Below are positions 1 to 5,790 of a stretch of 5,790 nt of DNA, piece by piece. This stretch comes from Bacteroidales bacterium. Lineage in GTDB: Bacteria > Bacteroidota > Bacteroidia > Bacteroidales > JAADJA01. The notes beneath the pieces are model-generated. The model had not been told where the DNA came from and made no database searches. It saw nothing but the letters and a program-made list of their open reading frames with translations. How positions within the stretch are numbered: the stretch's first letter is position 1; every line of letters starts with the position of its first letter. The translations under genes were made by a program, and so were the position numbers. The stretch is taken from assembly GCA_029933495.1 (NCBI GenBank), contig JAOZOC010000089.1:1-5790 (forward strand), given 5' to 3'.

Positions 1-101
1 GTATTAACGACTTCTAAGCAGCTTTGTTGCTAATACAGAATTTTGGGTGCAGGCTCTGTTAAGAATTGAGACTAAGTCTAATAAATTAAACAAAACTTAT
101 A

Positions 102-120
102 AGTGCCGCAGGCACGACCT
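102..120 (+). repeat. REP-like unit R1 (GTGCC-GCA-GGCAC hairpin)
   Basis: The unit reads AGTGCCGCAGGCACGACCT. It forms a five-pair stem, GTGCC (103-107) with GGCAC (111-115), around a GCA loop, followed by a CGACCT tail. It aligns with unit R2 over its whole length apart from one loop base. The third stem base has changed from C to G and its partner from G to C, so pairing is kept. This is seen directly. That it belongs to a mobile REP family is inferred from the pattern and from my memory that similar palindromes are common in Bacteroidota intergenic regions. Confidence 0.6.
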
Positions 121-128
121 TTTTGTAA

Positions 129-168
129 CACTGGAAGTAGCACCGTTTTTTACGGGGCAAGTCCGGTG
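129..168 (+). repeat. Nested stem-loop between REP-like units
   Basis: CACTGGA (129-135) pairs with TCCGGTG (162-168), seven pairs with one G-T wobble. It encloses a second hairpin, CCGT (143-146) with ACGG (152-155), around a run of five T. An alternative pairing of CACCG (141-145) with CGGTG (164-168) would compete with it. The structure sits directly after R1 and before R2, so it may be part of the same repeat element. No known riboswitch or RNA family is recognised here. Confidence 0.4.
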
Positions 169-193
169 AAAGTAGGTGTATAGTATGAAAATT

Positions 194-213
194 AGTCCCG
201 TTAGGGACGGCCT
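194..213 (+). repeat. REP-like unit R2
   Basis: The unit reads AGTCCCGTTAGGGACGGCCT, with stem GTCCC (195-199) and GGGAC (204-208) around GTTA. It is the best-preserved copy and matches the reverse complement of R3 at 18 of 20 positions. Confidence 0.65.
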
Positions 214-231
214 ATGTGAGTTGTTAGAGAC

Positions 232-251
232 AGGTCATCCCTAACGGGACT
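232..251 (-). repeat. REP-like unit R3 (inverted)
   Basis: Read on the minus strand it is AGTCCCGTTAGGGATGACCT. It differs from R2 at two places. One turns the outer stem pair from G-C to G-T, and the other lies in the tail, which here reads GACCT as in R1. Together with R2 it forms the long hairpin. Confidence 0.65.
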
Positions 252-269
252 GGTTTCGTACTTTTAATC

Positions 270-291
270 AATCCTGCTTCTCTGGCGGATT
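270..291 (+). repeat. Degenerate REP-like unit R5 (AATCC...GGATT)
   Basis: AATCC (270-274) pairs with GGATT (287-291) around a 12-base loop, longer than in the other units. CAATCCTG at 269-276 is the exact reverse complement of CAGGATTG at 321-328, so this unit and R4 form a second facing pair, parallel to R2 and R3. A further stem, CTCTG (280-284) with CAGAG (295-299), lies between them. The assignment as a REP copy is weaker than for R1-R4. Confidence 0.4.
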
Positions 292-307
292 GTACAGAGT
301 TACAAAT

Positions 308-327
308 AGCACATCCCTGACAGGATT
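308..327 (-). repeat. REP-like unit R4 (inverted)
   Basis: Read on the minus strand it is AATCCTGTCAGGGATGTGCT and matches R3 at 15 of 20 positions. The outer stem pair that is G-T in R3 is A-T here, and the inner C-G is T-G, so differences fall where pairing can be kept. The shared core is TCC(C/T)GT(T/C)AGGGA. Confidence 0.55.
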
Positions 328-516
328 GGTCTTTTTATTTGCGTAAAAGGTGATTTGTTGACATTACTGTGATTTCAGGAGCTTAAGGGAATATCAGCAA
401 TATGAAAAAGCTGTAATAGAAAGAACTTAGTTAGAATTAGTATCAATCTTAAACTTAATATCGAAAAGTGCATTCCTGTTTAGCAGGTTTTCATTATTAT
501 TGTAAAAAATTTAATT

Positions 517-1698
517 GTGAAGAAGCTTTTTATACTATTACTGTTATTCGTTCAGATTTGCGGATGTACTCAGTCACCCGGAGAGGATAATTCAATAAAG
601 CCCGGGGCAGAGCGCATTGGTGAGTATCTTAAATTATTTAATAACAAAAAAGTTGCAGTAGTTGCCAATCAAACTTCAGTAATTGGTCAAACTCATCTTG
701 TTGACAGTTTATTGAAGCTTGGAGTTAATATAATTAAGGTTTTCGGACCGGAACACGGATTTAGAGGAAATGCAGGAGCCGGAGAAAAAATAAAAGACAA
801 TAAAGATTCAAAAACCGGATTACACGTCATTTCGCTTTACGGAAAACACAGGAAGCCAACACCAGATGACCTGAAAGATATTGACATTGTAATTTTTGAT
901 ATCCAGGACGTAGGAGTCAGATTTTACACCTACATTTCAACGATGACCTACGTGATGGAAGCATGTGCTGAAAATAATATTGAGCTTCTCATTCTGGACA
1001 GGCCAAATCCTCATGGAAGCTATGTTGATGGACCTGTTTTGGAGCCGGATTATTCATCATTTGTAGGAATGCATCAGGTCCCGGTAGTTCATGGGATGAC
1101 AGTGGGAGAATATGCCCAAATGGTAAATGGTGAGGAATGGCTGAAAAATGGGGCGAAATGTAACCTTAAAGTAATAAAGGTTCAGAACTACACTCACAAT
1201 TCATATTACAAATTACCAATACCACCATCCCCGAATTTGCCTAATATGAATTCCATTGAGCTATACCCGTCACTATGCTTTTTTGAAGGGACAATAATAA
1301 GTGTTGGACGAGGTACAAATTTACCTTTTCAGGTAATTGGGCATCCCAATTTCCAGGAAGGAGACTATTTATTTTCTCCGGTTGATATTTCGGGCGTGGC
1401 ATCAAATCCAAAATATGAAGGAAAAGTATGCAAAGGGTTTGATCTGTCAGGTTATGCCGACACAATTGTTTTTGAAAAAAGATTGGATTTGAGATGGTTG
1501 ATTCAGATGTACAAATACTTTCAGGGTAAAGATGATTTCTTTAATTCATTTTTCGATAAATTAGCAGGAACAGATAAACTCAGGAAACAAATTGTTGCAG
1601 GATTAACTGAAAACGAAATTCGCGAAAACTGGAAATCCCAACTGGATGACTTTAAGAATATCAGAAAAAAATATTTACTTTATCCAGATTTTAATTAG
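517..1698 (+). CDS. namZ: NamZ-family exo-beta-N-acetylmuramidase lipoprotein (DUF1343, GH171)
   Basis: The family releases MurNAc from the non-reducing end of peptidoglycan fragments, as shown for the Bacillus subtilis enzyme; here it would feed wall recycling or scavenging. The 393-residue product shows the full DUF1343 motif series: VANQTSV (48-54), FGPEHGFRG (76-84), SLYGKHRKP (106-114), DIQDVGVRFYTYISTM (128-143), ILDRPNP (159-165), VDGP (170-173), HGMTVGE (192-198), PPSPNLPNM (236-244) and SVGRGTNLPFQVIGHP (262-277). The conserved Glu79-His80 pair probably lies in the active site (inference). Residues 1-16 are a lipoprotein signal with lipobox I-C-G-C, so Cys17 should be lipidated and the enzyme membrane-anchored, facing the periplasm or cell surface. 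The start is GTG; an in-frame TAG at 481-483 rules out a long extension, and the signal peptide begins right at it. Length is normal for the family. An M14 peptidase gene follows after 27 bases, probably co-transcribed. Confidence 0.93.
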   Translation: MKKLFILLLLFVQICGCTQSPGEDNSIKPGAERIGEYLKLFNNKKVAVVANQTSVIGQTHLVDSLLKLGVNIIKVFGPEHGFRGNAGAGEKIKDNKDSKTGLHVISLYGKHRKPTPDDLKDIDIVIFDIQDVGVRFYTYISTMTYVMEACAENNIELLILDRPNPHGSYVDGPVLEPDYSSFVGMHQVPVVHGMTVGEYAQMVNGEEWLKNGAKCNLKVIKVQNYTHNSYYKLPIPPSPNLPNMNSIELYPSLCFFEGTIISVGRGTNLPFQVIGHPNFQEGDYLFSPVDISGVASNPKYEGKVCKGFDLSGYADTIVFEKRLDLRWLIQMYKYFQGKDDFFNSFFDKLAGTDKLRKQIVAGLTENEIRENWKSQLDDFKNIRKKYLLYPDFN

Positions 1699-1725
1699 GG
1701 CTAGCAATCTAAAACATAATTTAAT

Positions 1726-3822
1726 ATGAACAAATCGCTATTTATCATTCCATTTTTACTACTGAGTAATTTGATACTTTCTCAACAATCTGACAAATTC
1801 ACTGAACTGTTTAAAAAAAACAGAGAAATCTGTTTTATGATCAATAATATTTCAAAAAAAGATTTAATAGATATTTCAGCAGTTATTTCAATTGATAATG
1901 TTAAAAATGACACTGTCATTGCCTATGCAAACAAAAAAGAATTTGATGGATTTTTAAAAACCGGATATAATTACACTTTGTTGCCCAATCCAAATAAAAA
2001 TTTTAACCCCTCAATGCTTACTCTTGAAGAGCTGAAAGGACAAAAATCCTGGGACGCTTACCCTACTTATGAAGCCTATATTTCTATTATGGAGCAGTTC
2101 CAAACAGATTTCCCGGATATTTGCCAGGTTTACAGTTTAGGTACTAGCGTTGAAGGCAGAGAATTGCTGGTTGCAAAGATTACTGACAATGTCAACATTG
2201 ATGAGAACGAGCCGGAATTCTTATACACATCTACAATGCACGGTAATGAATTAGTGGGATACATATTAATGCTACGGTTAATAGACTCACTACTTACAAG
2301 TTATGGAACTGATCCCAGAATAACTAATTTAGTAAATAATATCGAAATTTACATCAATCCAAATGCAAATCCTGATGGCACATATGCAGGTGGCAACAAT
2401 ACCGTTTGGGGTGCTACAAGGTATAATGGTAATAGCGTTGACTTAAACCGAAACTATCCTGACCCTGAAAATGGCCCACATCCCGATGGTAATTCCTGGC
2501 AACCGGAGACAGTAGCGTTCATGACTTTTGCAGAAAATCATCACTTCGTAATGTCTAGCAATTTACATTCCGGTGCAGAGGTTTGTAATTACCCATGGGA
2601 CACTTGGTCGCAATATCCTGCTGATAGTGCCTGGTGGGAATATGTTTGCACTGAATATTCAGATACTGCCCAGACCTACTCCCCATTGGGTTATATGACT
2701 TACTATGGAGGTGTAACTAATGGATACGCCTGGTATTCCATCAATGGAGGCAGACAAGACTATATGAACTACTTTCATCAATGCAGGGAATTTACTCTCG
2801 AACTTTCAAACACAAAGTTTTTACCAGAATCTGATCTTCCTTTGTATTGGAATTACAACAAACGATCATTACTTAATTATTTGGAGCAGGTCCTATATGG
2901 GTTCAGCGGAATAATTACAGACAAAATAACCGGACAACCTATTGTGGCGGAAGTTTTTATTCTGAATTATGAAGCTGACAGCTCCTGGGTTTATTCTGAT
3001 TTGCCAATTGGGAATTATCACAGACCTGTTTCTGCCGGAGTTTATGACGTTGTTTATTCTGCTCCGGGATATCTTTCCGATACTGTTTTTGGAATATCAG
3101 TTGCGAACAGAGACACAACGCTGGTAAATGTCCAATTGGTTCCTGAAGGTTTAAATATAAGCACAAAAGTTTTACTGGAAGGGCCTTTCAACGGAAATAA
3201 TATGAATACCGATTTGAACGCAGTAAATCTGATCCCTCTTTCTCAACCTTTCAATTCTTCACCCTGGGATTATTCCGGAACAGAGAGCGTTTCATCAATT
3301 CCAAATGATAATATTGTGGATTGGGTGCTGATAGAATTGCGTGATGCATCTGATTCTTCCGACGCTACTACCGGGACGATAATTGCAAAACAGGCAGCAT
3401 TTCTATTAAATAATGGCCAAATAATTAGTACAGACACAGCACAAATTCTACGATTTGACGGTACTCTTTCCCAGCAACTATTTATTGTTATCAGGCATAG
3501 AAATCACCTTGATATAATGTCGGCAAATGCAGCAACATACTCTAATGGCATATTTTACTATGACTTCACAATCAACAATGAACAAGCTTATGGAACTGAT
3601 GCTCAAAAAGAAATTACCGAAGGTGTTTGGGGAATGTATTGCGGTGACATAAATGGTGACGGAACTATTGACAATAATGATAAGTCCGTAAATTGGCAAG
3701 CTGAAGCCGGACTATCAGGTTATCTGACTTCCGATTTGAATATTGATGGTGAATCAAACAATATTGATAAAGATGAATTTTGGTTAATTAATCAAACTAC
3801 TGATTGTCAGATTCCTGAATAA
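1726..3822 (+). CDS. Secreted M14 zinc carboxypeptidase with C-terminal dockerin-like module
   Basis: This is predicted to be an exported metallocarboxypeptidase that removes C-terminal residues from peptides. Residues 1-19 form a signal peptide (cut expected at Ser19/Gln20); 20-105 are a propeptide-like stretch. The M14 domain spans about 110-390: zinc ligands His172 and Glu175 (HGNE) and His281 (NLHSGAE), substrate-binding Asn241-Arg242 (VDLNRNYP), GGRQDYMNY (341-349) with the likely substrate tyrosine, and catalytic Glu359 (FTLELS). The GGxQDY and TLELS motifs and the following regulatory-like transthyretin-type domain (about 392-471) point to the carboxypeptidase E/D/N-like subgroup. Residues 480-637 are a beta-rich module (LLEGPFNG, LPLSQPF-like, VDWVLIELRDA, VIRHRNHLDIMSANA) that I recall at the C-termini of many Bacteroidota secreted proteins. 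Two calcium-loop repeats follow (D641/N643/D645/D652 and D670/N672/D674/D681). No T9SS sorting domain is seen. The exact substrate is unknown. Confidence 0.9.
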   Translation: MNKSLFIIPFLLLSNLILSQQSDKFTELFKKNREICFMINNISKKDLIDISAVISIDNVKNDTVIAYANKKEFDGFLKTGYNYTLLPNPNKNFNPSMLTLEELKGQKSWDAYPTYEAYISIMEQFQTDFPDICQVYSLGTSVEGRELLVAKITDNVNIDENEPEFLYTSTMHGNELVGYILMLRLIDSLLTSYGTDPRITNLVNNIEIYINPNANPDGTYAGGNNTVWGATRYNGNSVDLNRNYPDPENGPHPDGNSWQPETVAFMTFAENHHFVMSSNLHSGAEVCNYPWDTWSQYPADSAWWEYVCTEYSDTAQTYSPLGYMTYYGGVTNGYAWYSINGGRQDYMNYFHQCREFTLELSNTKFLPESDLPLYWNYNKRSLLNYLEQVLYGFSGIITDKITGQPIVAEVFILNYEADSSWVYSDLPIGNYHRPVSAGVYDVVYSAPGYLSDTVFGISVANRDTTLVNVQLVPEGLNISTKVLLEGPFNGNNMNTDLNAVNLIPLSQPFNSSPWDYSGTESVSSIPNDNIVDWVLIELRDASDSSDATTGTIIAKQAAFLLNNGQIISTDTAQILRFDGTLSQQLFIVIRHRNHLDIMSANAATYSNGIFYYDFTINNEQAYGTDAQKEITEGVWGMYCGDINGDGTIDNNDKSVNWQAEAGLSGYLTSDLNIDGESNNIDKDEFWLINQTTDCQIPE

Positions 3823-3845
3823 CAAAACAGTCTTAACAAGTTAAA

Positions 3846-4745
3846 TCATCGGATAATCAGCTTCTTTTTATCAATAAGCTTTTCATCATTGTATAATGCC
3901 ACAATATAAACTCCTGATGTAAAATCATTCCGGTTAATACTAACTGACTTTTTAAATTTCAATGCCTCTTCATAAACAAGTTGCCCATAGACACTAAATA
4001 TTTTGATTTTGTTATTATCAGACAACCTGTCAACCGCAATAATTGATTCATACTCCAATGGCATTGGGAAAATTTTAAAAGCCGTTTCATCCATACTAAA
4101 CTCAGGAGTTGAGACAGTTGTTTGATAGCAAAATGAAAATTGAGAATTTGAAAATATCTCTATTTCATCCTCCCATTGACAAAGTATATCATAATACGCA
4201 CCGGTCAACATTACAGCCTTATACCCGGAGTTTAATACTCCGGCCATACTTCCAATGCCCTCAATCCACTCTTCATTTGAGATGGGGTCATTATAATTAG
4301 TAATTGTAATCCTTTTCCTGGTCTCGTTTAATGGAAAAATCTGTACCGAATCAACCGAAACAACCAAAGCCGTAAAAATTATATTCTTGTTACAGATTTC
4401 GAATGTATCCCCTGGCGCAACATTAAACTTATATATCAACCCTCCATAAAACAAATTATTCAAATAATAAACGCTCCCATCCCCATCTGACCTAATGTAT
4501 CCAAAAAGATACCAGTTCTGATAAAGTTCATCTGCTGCTTCCCACACCTTGTAATAATAATATTGATCAATTACTGTATCTCCCATAAATTTATGGTAGT
4601 AGGTAACATTATAACCGGGAAGACCTCCGGCGGAGTGCTCAAAATAACTCCACATTTTCCCCTGATCAACCAATTCCAGGCTATTTTGTGATTGTACTGA
4701 CAGAAAAAGTGAAAACACGAATAAAACTAAAACTAACCTTTTCAT
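3846..4745 (-). CDS. T9SS type A sorting-domain protein of unknown function
   Basis: The 299-residue product has a signal peptide (1-19, cut expected at Ser19/Gln20) and a C-terminal type A sorting domain (about 222-299). In the latter, FKIFPMP takes the place of the usual YPNP start, followed by IKIFSVYGQLVYEE (247-260) and a DFTSGVYIVAL core (274-284), ending in basic residues. Such domains direct passage through the T9SS outer-membrane channel and are normally removed, leaving the protein on the surface or released. The middle part has motifs I recall from many uncharacterised Bacteroidota T9SS proteins: GDTVID (55-60), GYIRSDGDGSVYYLN (82-96), IYKFNVAPGDTF (104-115), VVSVDSVQI (128-136), RKRITITN (143-150) and EEWIEGIGSMAGVL (158-171). 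Cys189 and Cys206 could form a disulfide. No enzymatic motif is visible, so no function is assigned. The gene begins 21 bases after amrS ends and faces the M14 gene across 23 bases. Confidence 0.85.
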   Translation of the reverse strand: MKRLVLVLFVFSLFLSVQSQNSLELVDQGKMWSYFEHSAGGLPGYNVTYYHKFMGDTVIDQYYYYKVWEAADELYQNWYLFGYIRSDGDGSVYYLNNLFYGGLIYKFNVAPGDTFEICNKNIIFTALVVSVDSVQIFPLNETRKRITITNYNDPISNEEWIEGIGSMAGVLNSGYKAVMLTGAYYDILCQWEDEIEIFSNSQFSFCYQTTVSTPEFSMDETAFKIFPMPLEYESIIAVDRLSDNNKIKIFSVYGQLVYEEALKFKKSVSINRNDFTSGVYIVALYNDEKLIDKKKLIIR

Positions 4746-4766
4746 AATAATATCTTATATCTGTTA

Positions 4767-5780
4767 TTAAAAACAATTATTATATAATATTCTTTCTCCA
4801 CATCCTGAACAACTACCATTTTTATCAAGTCCGGAAGCTTCAGTAGAATATCCCATTCGTGAAATTACTGTTTTTCCACATTTCGGGCAAACAGTGTCCT
4901 GCCCCTCGCCAGTTCTTACATTTCCAATATAAACATATTTCAGCCGGCGTTTTGCAATTTCATACAGATCTAAAAGCTTTGACACGCTGGTTGACGGTTT
5001 ATTCATTTTATACATAGGGAAATAGCGCGAGATATGAAGTGCCGTATCATCACCGATGTTTGTAGCAATCCATTCGGTCATATTCATAAACTCCCTCACA
5101 TCATCATTGGTCTCCGTTATCACGAGGTTTGTAATTTCGATATGTTTCCCAGCCTCTTTAATCATTTTAATGCTATCCAATACAGGATTTAGCCTCGACA
5201 ATGTATAGTTTTTATAAAACTCTTCGGTTATTGCCTTAAGGTCAACACTAAAAGCATCAATAAAAGGCATCAGTGCTTTTAAAGGCTCCGGATTTATAAA
5301 CCCATTGGTTACCATAACATTTTTTAGTCCTTTAGTGTGTGCAAGTTTTGCAGTATCGAGCATAAACTCATACCACACTATCGGCTCGTTATAGGTGTAT
5401 GCAATCCCGAAATTATCCTTCTGCTTTAATGCCAGGTTAACAATATCCTCAGGAGAAAAATAAGGAAGTGGTGTGTATTCTTTAACACCGGTCTGCGAAA
5501 TTTCCCAATTCTGACAAAACTTGCAATGCAAATTACATCCCAGACTTCCGATTGAGAAAATTATCTTGCCTGGAAAATAGTGATATAGCGGCTTCTTTTC
5601 AATCGGGTCAAAATGCGTTGAGCAAATCTTTCCATAATTTTCTGATACCAACTTTCCCTCTACATTTTTTCTAACCCTGCAGACTCCTCTCCTGCCGTCC
5701 TTTATCATACAATTATGAGGACATAATGTGCATTGAATATCCTCACCATATTGTCTTTTATAAAATAATGCCTCTTTCAC
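4767..5780 (-). CDS. amrS: AmmeMemoRadiSam system radical SAM enzyme AmrS
   Basis: This is a cytoplasmic radical SAM protein of the AmmeMemoRadiSam group, named for its genomic linkage to AMMECR1- and Memo-family proteins; I know of no firmly established reaction. The iron-sulfur motif is GCNLHCKFCQNW (81-92), with Cys82, Cys86 and Cys89 as cluster ligands. The N-terminus carries a cysteine set (Cys17, Cys20, Cys24, Cys34) in the CTLCPHNC and GVCRVR motifs that mark the family. The C-terminus has zinc-ribbon-like pairs (CPKCG 298-302, CSGCG 324-328). YTYNEP (128-133), VTNGF (157-161) and YIGNVRTGEGQDT (284-296) are also typical. The 337-residue length is normal. The start used is GTG at 5780-5778, matching the usual KEALFY beginning; the frame stays open for the last ten bases of the window, so an ATG just outside is possible. 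Neither partner gene is present in the window; they may lie beyond the right edge or elsewhere. Confidence 0.92.
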   Translation of the reverse strand: MKEALFYKRQYGEDIQCTLCPHNCMIKDGRRGVCRVRKNVEGKLVSENYGKICSTHFDPIEKKPLYHYFPGKIIFSIGSLGCNLHCKFCQNWEISQTGVKEYTPLPYFSPEDIVNLALKQKDNFGIAYTYNEPIVWYEFMLDTAKLAHTKGLKNVMVTNGFINPEPLKALMPFIDAFSVDLKAITEEFYKNYTLSRLNPVLDSIKMIKEAGKHIEITNLVITETNDDVREFMNMTEWIATNIGDDTALHISRYFPMYKMNKPSTSVSKLLDLYEIAKRRLKYVYIGNVRTGEGQDTVCPKCGKTVISRMGYSTEASGLDKNGSCSGCGERILYNNCF

Positions 5781-5790
5781 TTTATAACTG

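Larger units (their letters stand above)
182..262. repeat. Long inverted repeat formed by R2 and R3
   Basis: The left arm 182-207 and right arm 238-262 are complementary over about 25 pairs, with one bulged A and three wobble pairs; the core 14 bases (194-207 and 238-251) are perfect. After one mismatch the pairing continues inward for five more pairs (209-213 with 232-236), leaving a loop of about 18 bases. The outer part, AGTATG with CGTACT, shows that the inverted symmetry extends beyond the REP-like cores. No T run follows that would make it a standard terminator. The form matches a BIME, a pair of REP units in opposite orientation. Confidence 0.75.
1..516. other. Non-coding region with REP-like repeat cluster upstream of namZ
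   Basis: No reading frame of useful length exists on either strand. Positions 1-100 are AT-rich with small weak hairpins, for example 17-22 pairing with 26-31 around a TTT loop, and ACAGA at 35-39 with TCTGT at 55-59; I cannot assign these. Positions 102-330 hold the REP-like units listed separately. Positions 331-516 are the leader of the namZ gene. They contain a small stem (CCTGT 475-479 with GCAGG 483-487) about 30 bases before the start codon, and no clear promoter. A TTGACA at 358-363 has no matching -10 box, and I found no exact Bacteroidota -7 box (TAnnTTTG). The promoter of the namZ gene probably lies in this last part but cannot be placed. Confidence 0.7.

Noticed and set aside
1..60. 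Small inverted repeats (GTATTA 1-6 with TAATAC 31-36; AGCAGC 17-22 with GTTGCT 26-31; ACAGA 35-39 with TCTGT 55-59)
   Set aside because: Short, mutually overlapping and AT-rich at the window edge. They could be the tail of a terminator or another repeat, but nothing distinguishes them from chance.
155..171. GGGCAAGTCCGGTGAAAG looks a little like part of a cobalamin riboswitch
   Set aside because: The remaining conserved boxes are missing, the order does not fit, and the bases are explained by the nested stem at 129-168.
102..327. CRISPR array
   Set aside because: The repeats are in alternating orientation, irregularly spaced and divergent, with no constant spacer length.
358..363. TTGACA resembling a sigma-70 -35 box upstream of the namZ gene
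   Set aside because: With a 17-base spacer the -10 position reads GCTTAA, a poor match, and Bacteroidota primary promoters use a different consensus. No promoter is called.
402..416. ATGAAAAAGCTGTAA, a four-codon frame (MKKL) resembling the start of the namZ protein, preceded by AAGGGA
   Set aside because: It stops at once, and there is no continuing signal-peptide sequence in another frame. It is most likely chance; a leader peptide or broken duplicate start cannot be supported.
1241..1465. Antisense open frame inside the namZ gene, and similar ones inside the M14 and T9SS genes
   Set aside because: They overlap strongly recognised coding regions, show no domain or signal-peptide character and have no spacing of their own.
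3823..3845. TTAAC-AA-GTTAA palindrome (3833-3844) as a bidirectional terminator between the convergent genes
   Set aside because: Only five weak A/T-rich pairs with a two-base loop and no T run on either side; too weak to call.

Overview
The window looks like a piece of a Bacteroidota chromosome. It is AT-rich, start codons lack a clear Shine-Dalgarno and sit behind A/T-rich leaders, and one protein ends in a type IX secretion (T9SS) type A sorting domain. Two exported proteins have signal peptides that would be cut just before a glutamine, which is typical of this phylum. The sequence alone does not fix the genus.

Layout. Positions 1-516 hold no gene. About 102-330 of this stretch is packed with short, related inverted units resembling REP/BIME palindromes: five copies in both orientations, including one long hairpin at 182-262. 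Next come two plus-strand genes 27 bases apart. The first (517-1698) is a NamZ/DUF1343 exo-N-acetylmuramidase lipoprotein. The second (1726-3822) is a large secreted M14 zinc carboxypeptidase with a regulatory-like beta domain, a further beta module and a dockerin-like calcium-binding C-terminus. Two minus-strand genes face them. A T9SS-exported protein of unknown function (3846-4745) lies 21 bases downstream of AmrS, the radical SAM enzyme of the AmmeMemoRadiSam system (4767-5780, start close to the window edge). The convergent junction at 3823-3845 is only 23 bases and shows no convincing terminator.

How the genes relate. Three of the four products are predicted to leave the cytoplasm. NamZ removes MurNAc from peptidoglycan fragments and the M14 enzyme removes C-terminal residues from peptides, so the plus-strand pair could serve cell-wall or protein scavenging; that link is inference from adjacency. 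AmrS is cytoplasmic and its usual partners (Memo and AMMECR1 family proteins) are not in the window. The genes are recognisable families. The least explained content is the repeat cluster upstream of namZ, whose stems show compensatory base changes, and the C-terminal part of the M14 protein, which lacks a T9SS sorting domain and has its only two late cysteines bracketing the calcium loops.
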